A stretch of DNA of 64,000 bases from positions 25,213 to 89,212 of the forward strand of contig LWDJ01000030.1 in assembly GCA_002083435.1 (NCBI GenBank). Reading direction: 5' to 3'. The translations under genes were made by a program, and so were the position numbers. The notes under the pieces were generated by a model. The model worked only from the letters and a program-made list of their open reading frames with translations, made no database searches and was not told the DNA's origin. This document shows, piece by piece, positions 14,172-22,994 of this stretch; the first letter of the stretch is position 1, and each line of letters starts with the position of its first letter. This DNA comes from Proteobacteria bacterium SG_bin6 (GTDB lineage Bacteria > Pseudomonadota > Alphaproteobacteria > Sphingomonadales > Sphingomonadaceae).

Positions 14172-16463
14172 ATGGCAAGCGCGCATCCGCCTTTGTGGCG
14201 CGATACGGTGCGGCATGGCGCGCGGCGCAGCGGCGCGCTGATCGCGGCGATGGCGCTCGCCGCCTTGTGCCTGGTGATCGCCGGCGCGCTGCTCAGCTAC
14301 CGGCCGAGCGATCCCTCGTGGTCGACCGCGGCGGCTGGCCCCGCGCGCAACTGGCTCGGGACGCCGGGGGCGCTGATCGCTGATGCGCTGCTCGCGCTGC
14401 TGGGGCTGCCGGTGGCGTTGCTGGCGCCTCTGGTGCTGCTGTTCGCCAGCCGGCTGTGGCGCGACGTGCCGGTTGGCGCATGGCGGCGGATGCTGGTGAA
14501 GGCGCTGGGCGGCATGGCGCTGATCGGCGCGGCGATCGCGCTGGTGACGGTGGGGGCGAGCGACACGCTGCCGGCGGGCTATGGCGGTACGCTCGGGCTG
14601 GGCGTGGCGCTCGGCCTGCGCGCGGCGCTGTCGGCGATCGACGATCCCCAGGCACTGCTGTGGGCGACGCGCGGCGTGGCGGCGCTGGTCGGGGTCGGCG
14701 GCATCGCGCTTTACGCCGTCAGCTACGAACTGGACACGAGCATCAACTGGCGGTTGCGCCTGCCAGGCCCCGCCGCGCGCGAGCAGGATTTCGGCGCGAT
14801 CACCGACGAGGCGCCGATCGAGTCGCCCCGCGCCCCCGCTGTGCCCCGTGCCCGCGCCCTGCCCGACGAACGCCCCGCGCCGGTGATCGCCGAGCGCGCG
14901 CCGCCGGCGCCGCCCGCGCCGGCGCGCGCGCCCAAACAAACCTCGTTCGATCTGGGCGACGCGGCGAAGCTGCCGCCGGTCGATCTGCTCAAGCCCGCGC
15001 CGCCCGCGCCGCCGGGCGCGATCGACCGCGCCGCGCTGGAGCGCAATGCCCGGCTGCTCGAATCGGTGCTCGACGATTTCCACGTGAAGGGCGCGATCAC
15101 CAACGTCCGCCCCGGCCCGGTCGTCACCATGTACGAGCTTGAACCCGCGCCCGGCATCAAGGCGAGCCGGGTGATCCAGCTGGCCGACGACATCGCGCGC
15201 AACATGTCGGCGATTTCCGCGCGCGTCGCGACCATTCCGGGGCGCACCGTGATCGGGATCGAGCTGCCCAACGCCCGACGCGAGACGGTCAATCTGCGCG
15301 AACTGGTGGAGGCGCTCGAGGATCAGCCGGGCGCGCTGCCGCTGGTGCTGGGCAAGAACATCGCCGGCGACGCGGTGATCGCCGATCTGGCGCCGATGCC
15401 GCATCTGCTGGTCGCCGGCACCACCGGCTCGGGCAAGTCGGTGGGGCTCAACTGCATGATCCTCTCGCTCCTCTACCGGCTGCGGCCGGAGGAGTGCCGG
15501 ATGATCATGATCGATCCCAAGATGCTCGAACTGAGCATGTATGAGGATATTCCGCATCTGCTGGCGCCCGTCGTCACCGATCCGGCCAAGGCGGTGCGCG
15601 CGCTCACCTGGGCGGTCGAGCAGATGGAGGATCGCTACCGGCAGATGTCGTCGGTCGGCGTGCGCAGCCTGGCGAGCTTCAACGACAAGGTCCGCCAGGC
15701 GCGCGCCAAGGGCCAGCCGCTCGGGCGGCGGGTGCAGATCGGCTATGATTCGGACACCGGCCAGCCGATCTATGAGGAGGAGCAGCTCGATTATCAGGTG
15801 CTGCCGCAGATCGTCGTGATCGTCGACGAGCTCGCCGACCTGATGATGACCGCCGGCAAGGAGGTCGAATTCCTGATCCAGCGCCTTGCGCAGAAGGCGC
15901 GCGCGGCGGGCATCCATTTGATCATGGCGACGCAGCGCCCCTCGGTCGACGTGATCACCGGCGTCATCAAGGCGAATTTGCCGACGCGGATCAGCTTCCA
16001 CGTCACCTCGAAGATCGATTCGCGGACCATCCTGGGCGAGCAGGGCGCCGAGCAGCTGCTCGGCAAGGGCGACATGCTCTATATGCCCGGCGGCAAGGGC
16101 ATCGTCCGCGTCCACGGGCCGTTCGTGAGCGACGACGAGGTGCGCGCGGTCGCTGATCATTGGCGCGCGCAGGGGCGCCCCGATTATATCCAGTCGGTGA
16201 CCGAGGAACCCGCCGAAAGCTTCGCGCTCGATGGCGCGCCGGATGGCGAGGACAGCCCCGAGGACCAGCAATATCGCGCCGCCTGCCAGTTGGTGGCGGA
16301 GAGCCAGAAGGCGAGCACCTCCTGGCTGCAGCGGCAGCTGCGCATCGGCTATAACAGCGCGGCGCGGCTGATCGAGCGGATGGAGAAGGAAGGGCTTGTC
16401 TCACGCCCCGATCATGTCGGCCGCCGCGACGTGCTGATGGACCGGGATGGACGCCCCAACTGA
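14172..16463 (+). CDS. ftsK: DNA translocase FtsK
   Basis: Septal DNA pump that clears chromosome termini at division. The protein is 763 residues: hydrophobic segments within residues 21-184, a proline/alanine-rich linker (about 210-285), the alpha/beta motor with Walker A AGTTGSGKS at 415-423 and Walker B VVIVDELADL at 547-556, and the C-terminal gamma winged helix (about 695-755), which reads the KOPS sequence in relatives. ATG 14172 is preceded by GGGGA and is the first start that gives a membrane-embedded N-terminus. Confidence 0.96.
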   Translation: MASAHPPLWRDTVRHGARRSGALIAAMALAALCLVIAGALLSYRPSDPSWSTAAAGPARNWLGTPGALIADALLALLGLPVALLAPLVLLFASRLWRDVPVGAWRRMLVKALGGMALIGAAIALVTVGASDTLPAGYGGTLGLGVALGLRAALSAIDDPQALLWATRGVAALVGVGGIALYAVSYELDTSINWRLRLPGPAAREQDFGAITDEAPIESPRAPAVPRARALPDERPAPVIAERAPPAPPAPARAPKQTSFDLGDAAKLPPVDLLKPAPPAPPGAIDRAALERNARLLESVLDDFHVKGAITNVRPGPVVTMYELEPAPGIKASRVIQLADDIARNMSAISARVATIPGRTVIGIELPNARRETVNLRELVEALEDQPGALPLVLGKNIAGDAVIADLAPMPHLLVAGTTGSGKSVGLNCMILSLLYRLRPEECRMIMIDPKMLELSMYEDIPHLLAPVVTDPAKAVRALTWAVEQMEDRYRQMSSVGVRSLASFNDKVRQARAKGQPLGRRVQIGYDSDTGQPIYEEEQLDYQVLPQIVVIVDELADLMMTAGKEVEFLIQRLAQKARAAGIHLIMATQRPSVDVITGVIKANLPTRISFHVTSKIDSRTILGEQGAEQLLGKGDMLYMPGGKGIVRVHGPFVSDDEVRAVADHWRAQGRPDYIQSVTEEPAESFALDGAPDGEDSPEDQQYRAACQLVAESQKASTSWLQRQLRIGYNSAARLIERMEKEGLVSRPDHVGRRDVLMDRDGRPN

Positions 16464-16539
16464 GCGGGAACGGCGGAATTCATGGCGGGTTCAACGCCTG
16501 GGCGCTAAGTCCGCCTCGTTCCGCCGTGGAGAATATCTG

Positions 16540-17145
16540 TTGTTTCGCCTGTTGATCGCCCCCGTCGCCCTGCTCGCCGCCGTCCCCGCGATCGCCGCGA
16601 CCAACGAGCTTCAGCTCGTCCGCGCGCATCTGAGCGCGGTCGACACGATGACCGCCGATTTCGCCCAGACCGATCGCGACGGGCGCACGCTCACCGGCGT
16701 GCTGACGCTGAAGAAGCCCGGCAAGATTCGCTTCCAATATGAAAAGGGCGTGCCGATCCTGATCGTGGGAGACGGCAAGTCACTGTGGTTCCTCGATTAT
16801 CAAGTCGGGCAGAAGCAGCGCTGGCCGGTGGGCGACGCGCCCTTGGGGGTGTTGCTCGATCCCAGCAAGGACGCGACCCGCTTCGCCAAGGTGGTGCCGA
16901 GCGCGACGCCCGGGGTGATCCAGGTCGAGGCGGCGGACCCCAAGCATCCCGAATATGGCCGCATCACCCTGGTCTTCACCCGCACCTCGGGCACGCCGGG
17001 CGGGTTGCAGTTGCAGGGGTGGACCGCGCTCGATGGGCAGAACAACCGCACCATCGTGCGCCTGAGTAACCAGCGCTTCAACGCGCCGGTGAACGAGAAC
17101 AGCTTCCGCTTCAACGATCCCAAGCCCGGCCCGCAGCGGCGCTAG
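16540..17145 (+). CDS. lolA: Outer-membrane lipoprotein carrier LolA
   Basis: Periplasmic chaperone that ferries lipoproteins from the LolCDE complex to the outer membrane. From the TTG at 16540 it is 201 residues with a signal peptide (FRLLIAPVALLAAVPAIAAT), then the LolA beta-sheet pattern TADFAQTDRDG, LKKPGKIRFQYE, DGKSLWFLDYQ. TTG is chosen because GGAG lies 8 bp upstream and gives a normal signal peptide; an in-frame start at 16447 would overlap the end of ftsK. Follows ftsK on the same strand. Confidence 0.88.
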   Translation: MFRLLIAPVALLAAVPAIAATNELQLVRAHLSAVDTMTADFAQTDRDGRTLTGVLTLKKPGKIRFQYEKGVPILIVGDGKSLWFLDYQVGQKQRWPVGDAPLGVLLDPSKDATRFAKVVPSATPGVIQVEAADPKHPEYGRITLVFTRTSGTPGGLQLQGWTALDGQNNRTIVRLSNQRFNAPVNENSFRFNDPKPGPQRR

Positions 17146-17666
17146 CCCCAGGCGTCGATCGCCGCCCAGCCGACGAAACCCCGTAAGCGCTTGAAACGGC
17201 GCGCGTTCATCCCGCCGAGCGCAACCGCTTTGCCCGGTGCCAGCCGCGCGAGCGCCATCGCCCGGCACGGCCCCAGCGTCCGTGAGCCCGGGTGCGAGCG
17301 GGTGGGGAAGAGGGGCGAGATCAGGATCAGATCGGCGCCCGCGCGCATCCCGGCGATCACCTCGCGCGCGTCATGCGCGGGCCAGGTGCGCAAGCCAGGA
17401 AGGCGGCGCGGATCGCGGCCGTGCGTCCCAAACGCCCCGCCCGGCCCCGCCCGGGCAACGCCGAGCCCCGCTCCGGCCACCGCGAGGCGCAGTCCGCGCG
17501 CGCTCGCGACGCGCCGTACCTTGCCGAGCAGCGCGCGGCGCTCCGCCGGCGGCAGGCCGTGATGACGGAAGACGACGATGCCCCCGCGCGGCAGTCGTTC
17601 GAGCGCTGGCCATAGCCGATCGCCCAGCCGCTCGTCGGTCAGCAACAAAAGGTGGGAAGCACGCAC
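17142..17666 (-). CDS. Thiamine phosphate synthase-like protein (ThiE/TenI fold)
   Basis: A 174-residue TIM-barrel protein with the ThiE/TenI pattern: HLLLLTDERLGD at the start, GGIVVFRHHGLP, a GADLILISPLFPTRSHPG block matching the phosphate-binding region of ThiE, and ALGGMNARRFKRL. It is shorter than E. coli ThiE, so it may be a TenI-like paralog rather than the housekeeping enzyme. GTG 17666 is chosen because an earlier start would run into the divergent YggS gene. Its last bases overlap the end of lolA on the opposite strand. Confidence 0.78.
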   Translation of the reverse strand: MRASHLLLLTDERLGDRLWPALERLPRGGIVVFRHHGLPPAERRALLGKVRRVASARGLRLAVAGAGLGVARAGPGGAFGTHGRDPRRLPGLRTWPAHDAREVIAGMRAGADLILISPLFPTRSHPGSRTLGPCRAMALARLAPGKAVALGGMNARRFKRLRGFVGWAAIDAWG

Positions 17667-17688
17667 CCGCCTGCCTATAGCAGCGGCG

Positions 17689-18357
17689 ATGACCGAACCC
17701 AGCCCCGCCGCGCGCCTCGCCGCCATTCAGGCGCGGATCGCCCACGCCGCCAAGCTCGCCCGCCGCGCCGCCGATGCGGTGACGCTGATCGCCGTTTCCA
17801 AGACTCACCCGGCCGAGGCGATCGCGCCGCTGATCGCCGCCGGGCAGCGCGTGTTCGGTGAGAATCGGGTGCAGGAGGCCGCCGCGAAATGGCCGGCGCT
17901 GCGCGAGGGCGCACCCGACACCCAGCTCCACCTAATCGGCCAGTTGCAATCGAACAAGGCGGCCGAGGCGGTCGCGCTGTTCGACGCGATCCATTCGGTC
18001 GACCGCCCCAGCCTCGTCACCGCGCTCGCCCGGGCGATGGACAAGGCGGACCGGCGCCCCGCCTGTTTCGTGCAGGTGAATATCGGTGACGAACCCCAGA
18101 AAGGCGGCGCGCCCACCGCCGAACTGCCCGCGCTGCTCGCCGAGGCACGCGCGGCGGAGCTGCCCGTCGCCGGGCTGATGTGCATCCCGCCCGCCGATCG
18201 CGAGCCCGCGCCCTATTTCGCGCTGCTCGCCAAGCTCGCCGCCGACCATGGTCTGGCCGGCCTCAGCATGGGGATGTCGGGCGATTTCGAAACCGCGGTG
18301 ATGATCGGCGCGACGCAGGTGCGCGTCGGCACCGCGCTGTTCGGCGCGCGCGCATGA
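17689..18357 (+). CDS. YggS family PLP-binding protein
   Basis: Pyridoxal phosphate homeostasis protein of the YggS/PLPBP family. The protein is 222 residues with PLP lysine K38 in IAVSKTHP, FGENRVQEAAAKW, the HLIGQLQSNK motif and the C-terminal GLSMGMSGDFETAVMIGATQVRVGTALFG. ATG 17689 lies 22 bp from the divergent GTG. Its stop overlaps the start of the HAD gene (ATGA). Confidence 0.93.
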   Translation: MTEPSPAARLAAIQARIAHAAKLARRAADAVTLIAVSKTHPAEAIAPLIAAGQRVFGENRVQEAAAKWPALREGAPDTQLHLIGQLQSNKAAEAVALFDAIHSVDRPSLVTALARAMDKADRRPACFVQVNIGDEPQKGGAPTAELPALLAEARAAELPVAGLMCIPPADREPAPYFALLAKLAADHGLAGLSMGMSGDFETAVMIGATQVRVGTALFGARA

Positions 18358-19025
18358 CCCCGCGAGCGCTGATCTTCGATTTCGACGGCGTGCTGATTGA
18401 AAGCGAGTTCGCCGGCAACCGCCACATCGCCGAGTATCTCACCGCGCGCGGCCATCCGACCACGCCCGAACAGGCGATGGCGCGCTTCATGGGGCTGTCG
18501 GGCGCGGACTTCACCGGCGCGATCGAGCGCTGGATCGGCGGCCCGCTGCCCGATGATTTCGCCGAGGCGCGCGCGGCGGAGGATGCGCGGGTGGTCGCCG
18601 AAGGGATCGATCCGGTGGCGGGCGCGGTCGCCTTCGTCCGGTCGCTGCCGCCGTCGCTGCCGCGCGCCATCGCCTCGTCGAGCCGCACCGCCTGGATCGA
18701 GCGGCACCTGCGCCATATCGGCCTGTTCGAGGCGTTCGCGCCGCACCTTTATTCAGGCCGTGAGCATGTGACGCGCGGCAAGCCCGCGCCGGACCTGTAT
18801 CTCCACGCCGCCGCCCAACTCGGCGTGCCGATCGCGGCGTGCGCGATCATCGAGGATTCGCCGATCGGCGCGACCGGCGCGGTTGCCTCGGGCGCCTATG
18901 TCGTCGGGCTGTGCGCCGCGACGCATTGCGGCGCGGGACATGACGAGGTGCTGCGCGCGAAAGGTGTGCAGGCGATCGCGCATGATTTCGGCGAGGTGGC
19001 GCGGCTGCTGGGGCTGGCGGGCTAG
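18354..19025 (+). CDS. HAD superfamily phosphatase
   Basis: A 223-residue HAD hydrolase of the beta-phosphoglucomutase/phosphatase branch. It has the nucleophile motif DFDGVLIES (9-17, with D9 and D11), motif II in AIASSSRTAW, the lysine in RGKPAPDLYL, and the acidic motif AIIEDSPIGATGA. Substrate unknown; sugar phosphates are common for this branch. Coupled to YggS by an ATGA overlap. Confidence 0.9.
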   Translation: MTPRALIFDFDGVLIESEFAGNRHIAEYLTARGHPTTPEQAMARFMGLSGADFTGAIERWIGGPLPDDFAEARAAEDARVVAEGIDPVAGAVAFVRSLPPSLPRAIASSSRTAWIERHLRHIGLFEAFAPHLYSGREHVTRGKPAPDLYLHAAAQLGVPIAACAIIEDSPIGATGAVASGAYVVGLCAATHCGAGHDEVLRAKGVQAIAHDFGEVARLLGLAG

Positions 19026-19114
19026 CGCGGCCTGTTTCGTGCCGGGTGCGTTGAATCGGGAGTGTCCCATTCGCCGTGCTTGATTGCGATCGAGCCAACC
19101 CCGGTTTCCCTTCA

Positions 19115-19217
19115 CACCTTCCCCGGCGAAGGCCGGGGCCCAGCAGGGCGCCGTGGCATGTGTCGCGCTCCCGTCGCGCCGAGGGATACTGGACCCCGGC
19201 CTTCGCCGGGGAAGAAG
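19115..19217. repeat. Intergenic inverted repeat
   Basis: CCCCGGCGAAGGCCGGGG near 19121-19138 and CCCCGGCCTTCGCCGGGG near 19194-19211 are small palindromes that are also inverse copies of each other, separated by about 50 bp. Repeats of this look recur in this window (45138-45219, 54080-54180). No coding frame is supported between 19026 and 19287. Confidence 0.7.
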
Positions 19218-19287
19218 TTAGCCTCGTCAGCACGCCCTTCTCCGTCAGGGCGGGCGAGCGCATGACGCGCATCAAGCGCACGACGCG

Positions 19288-20346
19288 CTAGAAAGCGTGG
19301 CCCGTGCGGTCGCGTTTGGTTGCCAGATAGCGCTCGTTATGCGGGTTGGGGGGCAGCTTGTGCGGCACGCGCTCCACCACCGCGATCCCCGCCGCCTGCA
19401 ATTGCGCGACCTTCTCCGGGTTGTTGGTGAGCAGCCGCACCGCGTCCTGCCCCAGCAGCTTCAGCATCCGTGCCGCGACCCGGAAATTGCGCGAATCGAT
19501 CGCGAACCCCAGCCGGGTGTTGGCGTCGACCGTGTCGAACCCCTGGTCCTGCAACGCATAGGCACGCAGCTTGTTGATCAGCCCGATCCCGCGCCCTTCC
19601 TGGCGCAGATAGAGCAGCACCCCCCAGCCATGCTCGGCGATCCGCGCGATCGCGGCATCGAGCTGCGGCCCGCAATCGCATTTCAGGCTGCCGAGCACAT
19701 CGCCCGTCAGGCACTCGCTGTGCAGCCGCACCAGCGGCGGCCCGCCATCGGGGGTGCCGATCACCAGCGCGACATGCTCGCCCGCCATTTCGGGGCTGCG
19801 GAACGCGACCAGCTCGGCATGTTCGGCCTGCGCGACGGGCAGTTTCGCGCGCGCCGCGATCACCAGCCGCTCGGCATCCTCATGCGCCTCGATGTCGGCG
19901 GGCGTCAGCCGCACCTCGCCGATGCCGCTTTCGAGCACGAAGAACCCCGGCAGCATCCCGGCAAGCGTCGCCAGCTTCAGCGCCCAGCGCGCGCCATTGG
20001 GATCGGCGAGCGGCAGCGCGTAATAGGGGCCTTGCAGCGGATGTTTCAGGTCCAGCGCGGGATCGACCAGCGCCACCGCCGCGTCGAAACCGAGCCAGGG
20101 CGTGCGTTCGACCAGCACCGGGCAATCGGGGCCGCCCGCCGCGCGCTGATTCTTCAGCTTCAGCGTCTCCGCCCGCCCGGCCGAGAGCAGCACCGGCGCG
20201 ACATGCTCGGGATCGAAGGCGTCGAGCCGGCGCGCGTCGGCGGTTTCGATCGGTAGCAGCGACAAGGGGCCGCTCGCCAGATCGAGCACGATCGGCCAGC
20301 CGCGCCGCAGCGCGTCGATCGCCCGGGCGGTGTCGCGTGCGCTCAT
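19288..20346 (-). CDS. ribA: GTP cyclohydrolase II RibA with N-terminal extension
   Basis: First committed step of riboflavin synthesis: opens the GTP imidazole ring and releases formate and pyrophosphate. The protein is 352 residues. The catalytic half, from about 150, has the zinc-site motif HSECLTGDVLGSLKCDCG, the RQEGRGIGL loop and LLTNNPEKV. The first 150 residues are a family-specific extension without the DHBP synthase active-site pattern, so this is not a bifunctional RibBA. The N-terminal half occurs in relatives but its role is unclear. Confidence 0.93.
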   Translation of the reverse strand: MSARDTARAIDALRRGWPIVLDLASGPLSLLPIETADARRLDAFDPEHVAPVLLSAGRAETLKLKNQRAAGGPDCPVLVERTPWLGFDAAVALVDPALDLKHPLQGPYYALPLADPNGARWALKLATLAGMLPGFFVLESGIGEVRLTPADIEAHEDAERLVIAARAKLPVAQAEHAELVAFRSPEMAGEHVALVIGTPDGGPPLVRLHSECLTGDVLGSLKCDCGPQLDAAIARIAEHGWGVLLYLRQEGRGIGLINKLRAYALQDQGFDTVDANTRLGFAIDSRNFRVAARMLKLLGQDAVRLLTNNPEKVAQLQAAGIAVVERVPHKLPPNPHNERYLATKRDRTGHAF

Positions 20347-20356
20347 CTTCCGCTCC

Positions 20357-21145
20357 TCACAGCGCGAACTCGGTCAGGATCGGCACATGGTCGCTGGGTT
20401 TCAGCCAGCCGCGGCAATCCTCGAACACCTGATGCTTCGTCGCCGCCGCCGCGACCTGCGGGCTCGCCCACATATGATCGAGCCGGCGGCCACGATCGGA
20501 CGCCGCCCAGTCCTTCGCGCGGTAGCTCCACCAGGTATAGAGCCGCGCCGGCGGGGGCACGAACCGCCGGCCGAGATCGACCCAATCATGCGCGGCCTGC
20601 AACCGGCCGAGCGTTGCGACCTCGATCGGGGTGTGGCTGACGACGTCGAGCAATTGCTTGTGACTCCACACATCCGATTCGAGCGGGGCGATGTTGAAAT
20701 CGCCGACCAGCAGCGTCGGCGTCTTCAAGCTTTCGGACCAGCGCGTCATCCGTTCGAGGAAATCGAGCTTCTGGCCGAATTTGGGGTTGAGCGCGCGATC
20801 GGGAATGTCGCCGCCCGCCGGCACATAGACATTTTCGAGCCGCAATCCGCCGGACAGGCGCACCCCGACATGCCGCGCCTCCATGTTCGCCTGCCAATCG
20901 AGCCGGTCATCCTCGGCGAGCGGCACGCGCGAGACGATCGCGACGCCGTGGTGCATCCGCTGGCCGTGGAGGACGATGTGCTTGTACCCCAGCGCGCGAA
21001 AGGCGTCCGCCGGGAATTCGCCGTCGATCGTCTTGGTTTCCTGCAGGCACAAGATGTCCGGCGCCTGCTCGGTAAGGAAACGCTCGACGATCGCCAGGCG
21101 GAAGCGGACCGAGTTGATGTTCCAGGAAGCGATGCGAAGAGTCAT
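20357..21145 (-). CDS. xth: Exodeoxyribonuclease III
   Basis: AP endonuclease/3'-exonuclease of base excision repair. The protein is 262 residues with the metal and active-site set RIASWNINSVR (N10), LQETK (E36), GDFNIAP (148-154), RLDHMW and KPSDHVP. ATG 21145 gives the standard MTLRIASWN opening; an in-frame extension to 21244 would add unrelated residues. Located 10 bp upstream of ribA on the same strand, so they may be cotranscribed. Confidence 0.95.
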   Translation of the reverse strand: MTLRIASWNINSVRFRLAIVERFLTEQAPDILCLQETKTIDGEFPADAFRALGYKHIVLHGQRMHHGVAIVSRVPLAEDDRLDWQANMEARHVGVRLSGGLRLENVYVPAGGDIPDRALNPKFGQKLDFLERMTRWSESLKTPTLLVGDFNIAPLESDVWSHKQLLDVVSHTPIEVATLGRLQAAHDWVDLGRRFVPPPARLYTWWSYRAKDWAASDRGRRLDHMWASPQVAAAATKHQVFEDCRGWLKPSDHVPILTEFAL

Positions 21146-21217
21146 GCGGCGCCGATGTAGGGGCTCGCCCCACGACACGCCAGCGTGACGATCGCGACCG
21201 CCTTTCGGCGGCCGGAC

Positions 21218-21255
21218 AAGGAAAGGCCCTCGCTCCGGGGGCATGGAACGAGGGC
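21218..21255 (-). terminator. Strong intrinsic-terminator-like hairpin
   Basis: On the minus strand GGCCCTCGTTCC and GGAGCGAGGGCC form a 12-bp stem with one G-U pair and an 8-nt loop, followed by TTTCCTT. It lies between xth and the gene ending at 21674, about 420 bp from the latter, so it may end a short untranslated transcript. Confidence 0.55.
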
Positions 21256-21673
21256 CGACCTAGCGTTCGTCACGCAGGTGAGCATCAGGCCCGGCAACAG
21301 GGGGAAATCCCGGCCCTTCGTCGCTCACCCGGGTTATTTACCGGGCAAAAGCTGTCGTTAACATGAACGAGATTGGCAATGCTCGTTCAGGTTGATGGCG
21401 ATTTTGGTCAGCGGCGCAATCAGGTGGCCAATTACGGCCCGTTAAATTGGCATTTACTGTGCCATCCTTGCCAGTCTTGTCATGAATTCGTCATTTTTCG
21501 ATGGGGATCGTGCGGGTATATTGAAGAAACGGCGAACATCGCCGCTCGATCTTACGCGCGCAGGGGGTGGTTCGGCTCAGCCGATGTCGGAGCGGCCGGC
21601 GGGATCGCGTTCAGCATCCAGCACGCCGCGCCGGTCAATCGCGGCGCGGAATCCCGCCACCATGGCCAAATCG
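21256..21673. other. Gene-free region, lower GC, with hairpins (possible ncRNA)
   Basis: No supported coding frame. Positions 21360-21530 look clearly less GC-rich than the surroundings. It contains GAACGAG/CTCGTTC (21365-21390) and, on the minus strand, GGTGAGC/GCTCACC flanking two GCCGGG-type arms (about 21270-21335), ending in the terminator-like hairpin at 21218-21255. A minus-strand small RNA is possible; identity unknown. Confidence 0.35.
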
Positions 21674-22381
21674 TCAGAAGCGCAGCGCGGTGCCGATATA
21701 GACCGCCTGGCTATCGCGCCGGCTGTCGAGCCCGCGGTCGATGCGGTAGGTCTGATCCTTGTAGCGGACGCCCGCCGTGAGATCGACATGGCGCGTCAGC
21801 CGATAGCTGCCGCCGACATCGAGCGTGCCGACCGGCGGCAACGGATCGGGGCCGACGCGGCCGATCACCTGGCCGTCGTTCACCACGCGCACCCGGGCGG
21901 GGCGCTTGGGCGGCAGGCTGGCGCTGGTTTCGATCAGGCCGATGCCGCCATTGCCCGACTCGCCCGGCTTTTCGGGCGGCAGGGCGAAGCGCTGCCAGCC
22001 GACCGACACACCCAGATCATAAGCGATCGGGGCGACGCCCGGCGCCGCGCTGGGCGTCGTCGCGCCGACATCGCCGCCACGCGGCGCGGTGTGGACGACG
22101 AAGCTCGACCGGGCACGGACCGCGACGGTCACCGTCACCGCCTTATCCGCATTGCGCGACTCGGCGGGGGTGAAGCCGAGCGCCGTGCCACCGATCCCCG
22201 CCTTGGCGAGCATCGCGGCGAGCTTGGGGTCGGCGGAGGCGGGGGTGAAGCCGATCACGCCCGCGTCGCGCCGGGCGATCGGCAGCGGCTTGGGGCTATC
22301 GGCGGCGCCGAGCGCGGGCGCGACGGTGCCGACGGCGATGATCGCCGCCACTGCACTCGCCAGGATCGCGCGCTGCTTCAC
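21674..22381 (-). CDS. Conserved exported protein, likely outer-membrane barrel
   Basis: A 235-residue protein starting at GTG 22381 (GGGAG 7 bp upstream), with a signal peptide KQRAILASAVAAIIAVGTVAPALGA. The second half alternates hydrophobic and polar residues (VGGSYRLTRHVDLTAGVRYKD) and ends in a C-terminal phenylalanine (YIGTALRF), the signature recognised by the BAM complex for outer-membrane proteins. No named family; the function is unknown. The N-terminal half has no clear domain. Confidence 0.7.
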   Translation of the reverse strand: MKQRAILASAVAAIIAVGTVAPALGAADSPKPLPIARRDAGVIGFTPASADPKLAAMLAKAGIGGTALGFTPAESRNADKAVTVTVAVRARSSFVVHTAPRGGDVGATTPSAAPGVAPIAYDLGVSVGWQRFALPPEKPGESGNGGIGLIETSASLPPKRPARVRVVNDGQVIGRVGPDPLPPVGTLDVGGSYRLTRHVDLTAGVRYKDQTYRIDRGLDSRRDSQAVYIGTALRF

Positions 22382-22565
22382 GCCCTCACTCCCATCCGCT
22401 CTCACAACACATATGGCGCAATCGGTTCGCTGGCGCCACCAGTGTCACCGCTTTTTTCCGCCCAGTGTTGCGCTGAACCCACAGCATGATCCTCCGCGGC
22501 GCGGCTTGCGGCGCCACGGCGAGCTTCTATAGATGCGCGAGCGACCTTTCTTGCAGGATAACCCC

Positions 22566-22991
22566 ATGTTGCGCCCGCTTGCCCTGATTTTGCTTGCCTC
22601 GCTGCCGCTTGCCGCCTGCGGCAAGGGCGACCGGCCACGGGGCGAGCTTGCCTCCGCGCGGGTGACGACGATCGGGGTGAACAGCTATCTGTGGCGCGCG
22701 ACGCTCGACACCTTGTCGTTCATGCCGCTGCTGCAGACCGATTCGAACGGCGGCGTGATCGTGACCGACTGGTACGCCAACCCCGCCGCCCCGGCTGAAC
22801 GGGTGAAGGTGACCGTGTCGATCCTCGACCAGGATCTGCGCGCCGACGCGGTGCGCGTCGCGGTGCAGCGCCAGATCAATCGTGACGGCCAGTGGGTCGA
22901 TGCCCCGGTCCGCGCCGCCACCGCGCAGAAGCTGGAGGACGTGATCCTCACCCGCGCCCGCGATCTGCGCCGCGCCGCGCTGCCGGGCTGA
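22566..22991 (+). CDS. DUF3576 lipoprotein
   Basis: A 141-residue lipoprotein with a lipobox LAAC (C18) after a short signal peptide, then the DUF3576 pattern GVNSYLWRATLDTLSFMPLLQTDSNGGVIVTDWY. The family is characteristic of Alphaproteobacteria and commonly precedes leuS, as here (3 bp apart). Its role is unestablished; the position next to lptE suggests envelope biogenesis. ATG 22566 is preferred because it starts the signal peptide. Confidence 0.9.
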   Translation: MLRPLALILLASLPLAACGKGDRPRGELASARVTTIGVNSYLWRATLDTLSFMPLLQTDSNGGVIVTDWYANPAAPAERVKVTVSILDQDLRADAVRVAVQRQINRDGQWVDAPVRAATAQKLEDVILTRARDLRRAALPG

Positions 22992-22994
22992 ACC

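Noticed and set aside
15085..15100. A parS-like CACGTG site in ftsK
   Set aside because: TTTCCACGTGAAGG matches only the centre and is explained by the conserved codons of DDFHVKG.
14169..16271. A 700-codon open frame antisense to ftsK
   Set aside because: High GC makes long antisense frames common. The predicted protein is rich in R, H, D and Q with no domains, and the sense strand is a clear ftsK.
21240..21400. 6S RNA
   Set aside because: The long-range pairing and terminator recall an RNA gene, but the central open bubble and the conserved closing stems of 6S RNA could not be recognised, and the usual neighbour genes are absent.
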